Assembly (NCBI RefSeq): GCF_008065375.1
Contig: NZ_VJYI01000012.1
Coordinates: forward strand, 124,001 to 188,000
DNA from: Nonomuraea sp. SYSU D8015
Lineage (GTDB): Bacteria > Actinomycetota > Actinomycetes > Streptosporangiales > Streptosporangiaceae
Reading direction: 5' to 3'
Length of the DNA: 64,000 nucleotides
Positions 58,407 to 64,000 of this stretch are shown here, one piece after another. The notes beneath the pieces are model-generated. The model was not told the origin of the DNA. It did not search any database and worked only from the letters and a program-made list of their open reading frames with translations. Within the stretch, counting starts at the first letter, position 1, and each line of letters begins with the position of its first letter. The translations under genes and the position numbers were made by a program.

Positions 58407-60094
58407 CGGCGCGGCAGCACCCAGATCGGGTTGCTGTAGAACCACAGGTCGTTCCACGGGTCGGCGTCGCCGTACACGTCGATCTGGGGCCCGTGCGGGT
58501 CCACGGCCGCGCCCAGCAGGCCGGGGGCGCTGCGCCCGCCGTCGGTGCCGCGCAGCCGCACGTACACCGGCCGGTCGACGACGCCCAGCTGGTAGGTGAA
58601 GGCGACCGTGCCGGTGCTCTTGTTCACCTCGTACGACTGCACGACCTTCGTGGCAGGCGTGGTGAAGGCGTCCTTGTCGGCGGCCGGGCCGGTGACGTCG
58701 CCCTGGATGACGTCCACCCGGGCCAGCGTCGGCACGAACTGCGCCCAGTTGGGCCGCCCGGCCAGGGTGATCTCGATGGTGAGCTCGACCCGCGCCCCCA
58801 GCCGCACGTGCAGCGTGCCGCCGAGGGTGACCCCGCGCTGCCCGGTGCCCGCCGCCCGCGCCCGCACCACGAGCCCGCTGATCAGCCCGCCGTGGTCGAC
58901 CCAGACGCGTCCGGCACGCAGGCCGTTCATGACGGCGCGGTAGGAGAAGCCCTGGCTGCCGACGTGGGTGCGGCTGTAGTACCCGGGCCAGAAGTCGCCG
59001 GCCCCGAAGTTCGGCACGCCCTTGTAGATCGGGTCCTCGTACTTGCCGTTGGCGTTGAAGTTGCTGTTCGGGCCGCGGTCGCTGGTGTCGCCGTGCACCC
59101 AGTGCGCGTCGGAGTTCGCGGTGATCCACCACGGCTTGCCCTCCGCCAGCAGACTGTCCCACAGCCCGCCCACGGTGGCCGTCATCCAGTCGAACCCGCC
59201 GAACGTCTTGTAGCTCTCGGCCGGGTAGCCCGGGAAGGAGTCGGCGCCCGGGTTGCTGTCGTAGTAGCCGCGTCCGCCGCCGGGGCCGTGCGGCTTGGCG
59301 ATGCCCGCCGCCTGGTGGCCGGGCGCGCCCTCCATGCCGACCGCGATGGACGGCTGAGCGTCCCGCCAGCCGCGCATCTCGTGCGGCGAGTCCAGGCCCT
59401 TCCTGGACGGGTGGTTGGCGAGGAACAGCGCGTCGGGGATCCGGCGCCGCCGGACGGCGTCGGCCAGGAAGTTCAGCCCGGCGATGGCCAGCGCCTCGTT
59501 CTGCGGCGTGCTCGCTCCGGCGCCCTTCACCGAGCCGTCGAAGGAGTTCTCGAACTCCTTGAGCGTGGCGACCTCGTGCTGCCCCGGGGCGACGAACACG
59601 GTGCCGTGCTCGGCCGCCGGGATGTTCCACTCCAGGCCCTGGAAGACCAGGGTGTCCTTGACCGCCTCGCGGGCGGCCACGATGTCCGGGTTGACCTTGT
59701 CCACACCGATCTTCGCGTGCGTGGCGCCGCCGTGGTCGGTGATGACCATCCAGCCGAGACCATAGGCGTTGCCGTGCCGCACTTGGTCGATGACCCGGTA
59801 GACGGCGTCGCTGCTGTACTGGGTGTGGATGTGGTGGTCGCCCGCCAGCCACAGGTAGCCGTCCCGCGGCTCCCGTCCGCGCCCGGCGACGCCCTGGTCG
59901 CCGTCCGCGGCCGCCTCGCCCGCCGTCCCGAGCACGCCGGCGGCCGTCAGGCCGGCGCCCAGCAGCCCCGCCCGGCGGAACATCCGCCGCCGCGACAGCT
60001 CCCCGGGGGACAACTCCTCGTCGGGAATCGACAGGTCGGCTTCACCGGGAAGCTCGTGACCATGGTCATGATGGTGGTGATGCCCGCGACCCAT
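58403..60094 (-). CDS. Tat-exported CehA/McbA-type PHP metallohydrolase with N-terminal His cluster
   Basis: 563 residues from ATG 60094 (GGAG upstream). The protein opens with MGRGHHHHHDHGHELPG, then a Tat signal (SRRRMFRRAGLLGAGLTAAG). The PHP domain shows HHIHTQYSSDA, WMVITDHGG, FQGLEWNIP, FLANHPSRKG, ITANSDAHW and ends with a beta domain. CehA/McbA relatives hydrolyse esters, carbamates or phosphoesters using bound metals. The histidines ahead of the Tat motif could load or sense metal before cleavage. It is coupled to the unknown 190-residue gene. Confidence 0.9.
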   Translation of the reverse strand: MGRGHHHHHDHGHELPGEADLSIPDEELSPGELSRRRMFRRAGLLGAGLTAAGVLGTAGEAAADGDQGVAGRGREPRDGYLWLAGDHHIHTQYSSDAVYRVIDQVRHGNAYGLGWMVITDHGGATHAKIGVDKVNPDIVAAREAVKDTLVFQGLEWNIPAAEHGTVFVAPGQHEVATLKEFENSFDGSVKGAGASTPQNEALAIAGLNFLADAVRRRRIPDALFLANHPSRKGLDSPHEMRGWRDAQPSIAVGMEGAPGHQAAGIAKPHGPGGGRGYYDSNPGADSFPGYPAESYKTFGGFDWMTATVGGLWDSLLAEGKPWWITANSDAHWVHGDTSDRGPNSNFNANGKYEDPIYKGVPNFGAGDFWPGYYSRTHVGSQGFSYRAVMNGLRAGRVWVDHGGLISGLVVRARAAGTGQRGVTLGGTLHVRLGARVELTIEITLAGRPNWAQFVPTLARVDVIQGDVTGPAADKDAFTTPATKVVQSYEVNKSTGTVAFTYQLGVVDRPVYVRLRGTDGGRSAPGLLGAAVDPHGPQIDVYGDADPWNDLWFYSNPIWVLPRR

Positions 60095-60289
60095 GGTTCG
60101 CTTTTCTCCGTCCCGCCGGAATGAGGGTGCTCCGGCTACGGCGGGAGCGTGGCGGACCCGGATGACGCGGACATGAACGCCGAGAGATCGTCGCCTGCCG
60201 GATTCCCTAATCACGCACGCCGTCATCCGGCGCGTCCGCGAGCGGCGGGTGTCAGATGGTGCCCGACCGGGCCCCTGTACGGCTCACGC

Positions 60290-61117
60290 TCAACGGATGT
60301 TCAGCGCCACGTCGTCGCCGGGCGGCCGGTTCTCGACGAGGCGGAGCAGGGCGCCCGCGGGCACGCCGAGCGGGCGGGTCGTGCGGGTGATGAGCAGGTC
60401 CGTGTCCACCACGCCGGCGGACACGGTCGGCCCGAACGGGCTCCAGAACGCCCCGTCCGTGGTGATCGTCAGCTCGGCGGGCAGGTCCTGCTGCCGGGCG
60501 GTCACGCCGAGGCCGTGGTCCACGGCACGGCCGCGCCGGACGATCGGCCGGATGACGTGGTCCTCGTCGGGTACGCCGAGGTCGCGGTGCAGGGCGCACA
60601 GCCGGTCGAGCTCGGCCTCCTCGATCGACTCGACGGTGGTGGCGATGCGGACCCTGATGCCGCGTTCCACCAGCCGCGGGATGGCCTCGACGACCTTGCC
60701 GAAGTTCTCGGGGCCGCGCATCCCGTCGTTGGCGTCCGGGTCGGGGCGGTCGAGCGAGATCTGCATCGCCACACGGCGGCCCAGGATCGGCTCCAGCCGC
60801 GCGAGCCGCTTCGGCGTGAACAGCGTGCCGTTGGTCAGGACCAGCACGGGCAGATGCTCGGCCATCTCCGCCAGCGTCCCGGGCAGCGACATCAGCAGGA
60901 ACGGCTCGCCGCCGGTGACCCCCAGGTCGGTGAAACCGAGCTCCGCGGCCTCGGCGGCGATCTCGACCATGCGCTCGTGGCCCAGCTCGCGGCGCGGCAC
61001 GCCGGGCGCGGACTCGGTCAGGCAGTACGTGCAGGCGAGGTTGCAGTGGTAGTCGGCGTACATCCAGACCCGGCCGGGCAGCCGCCCGGCGGCCACCGCC
61101 TCCGCGATGGCGCTCAC
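60290..61117 (-). CDS. Radical SAM protein
   Basis: 275 residues from GTG 61117. The iron-sulfur motif is CNLACTYC (Cys 25, 29, 32), followed by GVTGGEPFLL (SAM-binding GGEP), VLVLTNGTLF and MQISLDRPDPDANDGMRG. This is a MoaA/SPASM-like barrel without an obvious C-terminal auxiliary cysteine cluster. The chemistry is unknown. The start overlaps the AhpD-like stop (GTGA), so the two are made together, divergent from a phosphonate-type ABC transporter. Confidence 0.9.
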   Translation of the reverse strand: MSAIAEAVAAGRLPGRVWMYADYHCNLACTYCLTESAPGVPRRELGHERMVEIAAEAAELGFTDLGVTGGEPFLLMSLPGTLAEMAEHLPVLVLTNGTLFTPKRLARLEPILGRRVAMQISLDRPDPDANDGMRGPENFGKVVEAIPRLVERGIRVRIATTVESIEEAELDRLCALHRDLGVPDEDHVIRPIVRRGRAVDHGLGVTARQQDLPAELTITTDGAFWSPFGPTVSAGVVDTDLLITRTTRPLGVPAGALLRLVENRPPGDDVALNIR

Positions 61118-61668
61118 AGCAGGCCCTCCGACGTCAGGCGGGACAGCGTGCCGGGGGAGGTGGGCAGTTCGAGCGCGGTGGCCAGGCGGTTGAGCATCAG
61201 GGTGGCCCCCGCCGTCACGGTCAGCTCCACCGTCTCGTGCTCGGCGAAGTGCGCGCGCAGCCCGTCCCGCGCCTGACCGGACACGGGGCCGTGCCCGGCC
61301 GCGACGGCGTCCGACCAGGCGATCACCGCGCGCTCGGCCGCGCCGGCGAACACCTCCCGGTAGTCGAGCGACAGGCGCAACGCCAGGATCTCCTCGCGCG
61401 ACAGGCCCGCGTCGAGCGCGACGGCCGTGTGGGTCTGCACGCAGTACCGGCACCCGGCGAGCGCCGAGACCCGTACGATCACCAGCTCCTTGGTCCGCCA
61501 CGACAGCGCCGACGGGCCGAGCGCGGCGCCGATGAACGGCAGCGCCACCTCCAGCAGCTCGGGCACATGAGCCAGGGCGGCCACGATGGGCCCGGGATCG
61601 CCGTCGCCGTAGTAGGGGCGGGCCAGCAGCGGAGCCTCACCGGCCGCCAGCAGTCGAACGGCACTCAT
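61114..61668 (-). CDS. AhpD-like alkylhydroperoxidase / carboxymuconolactone decarboxylase family
   Basis: 184 residues from ATG 61668, starting MSAVRLLAAGEAPLLARPYY. The redox pair and histidine are in AGCRYCVQTHTAVALDAG (Cys 73, Cys 76, His 80), the AhpD-type motif. The family reduces peroxides or performs related thiol chemistry. It is first in a two-gene unit with the radical SAM gene and 101 bp from the divergent PhnD-like gene. Confidence 0.9.
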   Translation of the reverse strand: MSAVRLLAAGEAPLLARPYYGDGDPGPIVAALAHVPELLEVALPFIGAALGPSALSWRTKELVIVRVSALAGCRYCVQTHTAVALDAGLSREEILALRLSLDYREVFAGAAERAVIAWSDAVAAGHGPVSGQARDGLRAHFAEHETVELTVTAGATLMLNRLATALELPTSPGTLSRLTSEGLL

Positions 61669-61769
61669 GCGGCTCACGTTAGGCCAGGCGATCTCCACCG
61701 TCAGCGACGCGGCCGAGGACGTCACAGGTTCGTAAGACGCGTACCGGCATTCCATGATTCCGTACGGCT

Positions 61770-62678
61770 ATGCGCCCCTTCCTCCTGGCGCTGCTCCTCG
61801 CCGTCTCGCTCACCACGGCGTGCGGAGGAGCGGCCGAGACCGCCGTGAACGAGCGCGGCCTCCCCGAGAGGCTCCGCGTCGGACTGATCCCCAACATCTC
61901 TCCCGAGCAGCAGCGGGCGAAGTACGAGCCGTTCGCCGCCTACCTGCACCGCCGCCTGGGGGTGCCGGTGGAGCTGTTCGTGGCCTCCGACTACGCCGGG
62001 GTCGTCGCGGCGCTCGCCGGCGGCCGGATCGATCTGGCCTATCTCGGCGGGCTCACCTATGTCCAGGGAGAGCAGCAGGTCCCGCTCACCCCGCTCGTCA
62101 CCGAGATCGACCACGACACCGGCACGCCCCAGTACGTCTCCGCGATCGTGGTGCGGGCCGACTCGCCGTACCGGGACCTGAAACGGGACGTCGTCGCGGC
62201 CGGGAAGTCGTTCGCGTTCGGCGACGTCAGCTCCACGTCGGGCAGCCTCTACCCGCGCATCATGCTCACCGAGGCGGGCGCGGCCTGCTCGCCCCGGCGC
62301 GTGGACGAGTGCCCGCCGCTGGAGAAGGTGACGTTCACGGGCGGGCACGACGCGACCGCGCAGGCGGTGCTGAGCGGGCAGGCCGACGCCGGCGGCATCG
62401 AGCTGCGCATCCTGCGCCGCCTGGAGAAGGAGGGCAAGGTCCCGGCCGGGAAGCTGCGCGTGATCGAGGAACGCTGCGTCCAGGGCTACCCGTGGGTGAT
62501 GCGCACGGCGCTCGGCGAGCCCGCCGGGGCCGCCCTCGCCGAGGCGTTCACGTCGATCCGGGATCCGGCGCTGCTCGACCTGATGCGGGCGAAACGGTAC
62601 GTGACGGTCACCGCCGCCGACTACGACGAGGTCCGCCGCAGCGCGGCCGACCTCGGCCTGCTCACCGTCGAACAGTGA
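61770..62678 (+). CDS. PhnD-like ABC substrate-binding lipoprotein
   Basis: 302 residues. A lipoprotein signal (LLLAVSLTTAC, Cys 18) is followed by a PhnD/TauT-like binding domain: RLRVGLIPNISPEQQRAKYEP, LFVASDYAGVVAALAGGRIDLAYLGG, FGDVSSTSGSLYPR. Relatives bind phosphonates, phosphite or related oxyanions. It is followed by the ATPase and permease genes of the same importer. The specificity cannot be read from the sequence. Confidence 0.92.
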   Translation: MRPFLLALLLAVSLTTACGGAAETAVNERGLPERLRVGLIPNISPEQQRAKYEPFAAYLHRRLGVPVELFVASDYAGVVAALAGGRIDLAYLGGLTYVQGEQQVPLTPLVTEIDHDTGTPQYVSAIVVRADSPYRDLKRDVVAAGKSFAFGDVSSTSGSLYPRIMLTEAGAACSPRRVDECPPLEKVTFTGGHDATAQAVLSGQADAGGIELRILRRLEKEGKVPAGKLRVIEERCVQGYPWVMRTALGEPAGAALAEAFTSIRDPALLDLMRAKRYVTVTAADYDEVRRSAADLGLLTVEQ

Positions 62679-62718
62679 AGGAAGGCACACCATCGAACTC
62701 CGGACACGAGACCTGACC

Positions 62719-63435
62719 GTGGACTTCCCCGAACGGCGGCTGCGTGCCGTCGACGGGGTGACGCTGCGGATCGCGGAAGGGGAGCGGGTCGCGCTGCTCG
62801 GGCCGTCCGGCGCGGGCAAGTCGACGCTGCTGCGCGCCCTGCTCGGCGCGGTCCCCGCCACCGGCACGGTACGGGTGAACGGGCTGGACCCGTACGGCAC
62901 CGCCCGCGAGCGCCGCGAGATCCGGCGGGCCGCCGGCTTCGTCCGGCAGGGCGGCGACCTGGTGCCCGGGCTGTCGGCCCGGCTCAACGCCGTCATGGGC
63001 ACCAGCCCCTCCTGGAGGCTCCGGGACTGGGCCAGGGTGCTCGCCGGCCGGGTCCCCGCGGCGTACGAGGACCGGCTCGCGGCCCTGGCCGACCGGCACG
63101 GGATCACCGGCTCGCTCGCCGCGCGGGTGCGGGAGCTGTCCGGCGGGCAGCGCCAGCGGGTCGCCGTCGTCCGCGCCCTGCTTCCCGGGCCGCGACTGCT
63201 GCTGGCCGACGAGCCGACCAGCGGTCTGGACCCGGTCACGGCGGCCGCCGTGGTCGAGGCGCTTCGCGCACCGGCCGGGGAGGTGACGGTCGTCGTCGCC
63301 ACCCACGACCTGACCGTGGCCCGCCGCTTCCCGCGGATCCTGGCCATGCGCGAGGGCCGGCTGGTCCACGACGGGGACTCCCTGGACGAGACGGCGGCGG
63401 CCGGCGTCTACGGCGATCGAGGACGGACCCGATGA
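62719..63435 (+). CDS. PhnC-like ABC transporter ATPase
   Basis: About 238 residues from GTG 62719, with the P-loop GPSGAGKST, Q-loop FVRQGG, signature ELSGGQRQRVAV and Walker B LLLADEPTSGLDP, then the His switch VATHDLT. Family-like sequence extends nine codons further upstream (IELRTRDLT) to an ATC codon at 62692 that sits 6 nt after AAGGAAGG, so the real start may be there. The stop overlaps the permease start (ATGA). Confidence 0.9.
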   Translation: MDFPERRLRAVDGVTLRIAEGERVALLGPSGAGKSTLLRALLGAVPATGTVRVNGLDPYGTARERREIRRAAGFVRQGGDLVPGLSARLNAVMGTSPSWRLRDWARVLAGRVPAAYEDRLAALADRHGITGSLAARVRELSGGQRQRVAVVRALLPGPRLLLADEPTSGLDPVTAAAVVEALRAPAGEVTVVVATHDLTVARRFPRILAMREGRLVHDGDSLDETAAAGVYGDRGRTR

Positions 63436-64000
63436 GCCGGTCACTCGAGGACGGACATGACGGAGCGGCCCTTCAGGACGTTCCCGACGACCCACCGCGT
63501 CCCGGCGGCCGACCGCATCGGACGGGCAGGCGGGGGCCCGGGTGGATGAACGGCGGGCGGGGGCGCGGCTGGCTGAACGCCCTGCTGCTCGCCCTCGTGC
63601 TCGGCTGGGCCGTCCACGGCACCGGCCTCAGCCTCGGCGCGCTCGCGGAAGGCGGCGGGGGAGCCCTTCTGCTCGTCGAGGGCCTCCTGTCGCCCGACCT
63701 CTCCGGCGCCTTCCTGGCCGACGTGGCGGGCGCCCTCGTGGAGACCGTGCAGATCTCGCTCACCGGCCTCCTCTTCGCCGCCCTGCTGGGATTGCCGCTC
63801 GCCGTCCTGATCGCGGGCAACGTCGAGGCGCCGCCCGCTCTCCGAGCCGCGGCCAGGACGACCGCGGCGACGCTGCGCGGCGTCCCCGACCTGCTGTGGG
63901 CGCTGCTGTTCGTCGCGATGCTCGGCCCGGGAGCCGCCGCAGGGTCGCTGGCGCTCGCCGTGCACGGGGCGGGGCTGCTGGCCAAGCTGTGCGCCGAGCA
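63432..64000 (+). CDS. PhnE-like ABC transporter permease (3' truncated)
   Basis: ATG 63432 overlaps the ATPase stop, and the frame is open to the window end (about 189 codons). A polar Gly/Arg-rich N-terminus is followed by hydrophobic segments (WLNALLLALVLGWAVHG, ISLTGLLFAALLGLPLAVLIAG) and TTAATLRGVPDLLWALLFVAML, typical of phosphonate-type permeases. It completes a binding protein-ATPase-permease importer; the rest lies outside the window. Confidence 0.88.
   Translation, partial: MSRSLEDGHDGAALQDVPDDPPRPGGRPHRTGRRGPGWMNGGRGRGWLNALLLALVLGWAVHGTGLSLGALAEGGGGALLLVEGLLSPDLSGAFLADVAGALVETVQISLTGLLFAALLGLPLAVLIAGNVEAPPALRAAARTTAATLRGVPDLLWALLFVAMLGPGAAAGSLALAVHGAGLLAKLCAE

Noticed and set aside
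1..64000. CRISPR arrays, tRNA or rRNA genes, insertion sequences, prophage or conjugative genes
   Set aside because: No regularly spaced repeats, tRNA-like cloverleaf segments, transposase or integrase motifs were seen; the repeats present are short in-frame tandem repeats, hairpins and one 70-bp duplication.

Overview
The window is very GC-rich chromosomal DNA with strong third-position G/C bias, frequent GTG starts, ATGA and GTGA gene overlaps and Tat/Sec-secreted glycosidases. This points to a filamentous actinobacterium, probably of the Streptosporangiales (Nonomuraea-like). That placement is inferred from gene content and style, not from a marker gene. I found no rRNA, tRNA, CRISPR array, insertion sequence or prophage.

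Layout. 1-8546: housekeeping and stress genes: a 5'-truncated sirtuin, an LD-carboxypeptidase, an unrecognised protein, a short UvrA-like ATPase, a secreted glycerophosphodiesterase, an aminotransferase and a membrane PP2C phosphatase. 8547-16914: a compact RiPP-like locus, the most unusual part of the window. It has two lanthipeptide-dehydratase-type proteins that both stop before the usual C-terminal elimination domain, a 32-residue peptide gene with a near-ideal ribosome binding site, and a heterodimeric ABC exporter whose gene start overlaps the peptide gene. No LanC cyclase is present. A 70-bp imperfect direct repeat then brackets a small coiled-coil gene. 17575-23265: a second sirtuin, a YchJ-like protein, a medium-chain reductase behind an orphan ABC-ATPase tail domain, a large LuxR-type ATPase regulator preceded by a 14+14 bp palindrome, and a gene remnant.

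23290-44500 is a plant cell-wall carbohydrate region. A galactan module holds a LacI repressor, an ABC sugar importer, a GH42 beta-galactosidase and a secreted GH53 galactanase; the same 18-bp operator sequence sits in front of both divergent transcripts. A xyloglucan-type module holds a second LacI regulator, GH42, GH31 alpha-xylosidase and GH1, divergent from a GH35 enzyme around a CGAAACGTTTCG palindrome. A CBM2-GH62 arabinofuranosidase and an SGNH esterase diverge from a third operator pair of the TGAAACTTTC type. Small or decayed genes lie between the modules: a lipoprotein, a frameshifted DUF4240-like gene, a nitroreductase, a methionine-synthase remnant and a 46-residue secreted peptide.

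45616-64000 is mixed: a GAF-PP2C phosphatase, an ECF sigma factor with a SnoaL-like tail, an aldehyde:ferredoxin-oxidoreductase-family enzyme, a kinase-WD40 protein, a PhyH dioxygenase with a small partner and a divergent AraC regulator, a Tat-exported phosphoesterase-LamG protein, a lytic transglycosylase, a Tat-exported PHP hydrolase with a natural histidine cluster, and a radical SAM/AhpD pair divergent from a PhnD-PhnC-PhnE-type ABC transporter that runs off the end of the window.

TTA codons, which in actinomycetes often mark bldA-dependent genes, occur in the second dehydratase-like gene, GH53, the SGNH esterase, the AraC regulator and the phosphoesterase-LamG gene.
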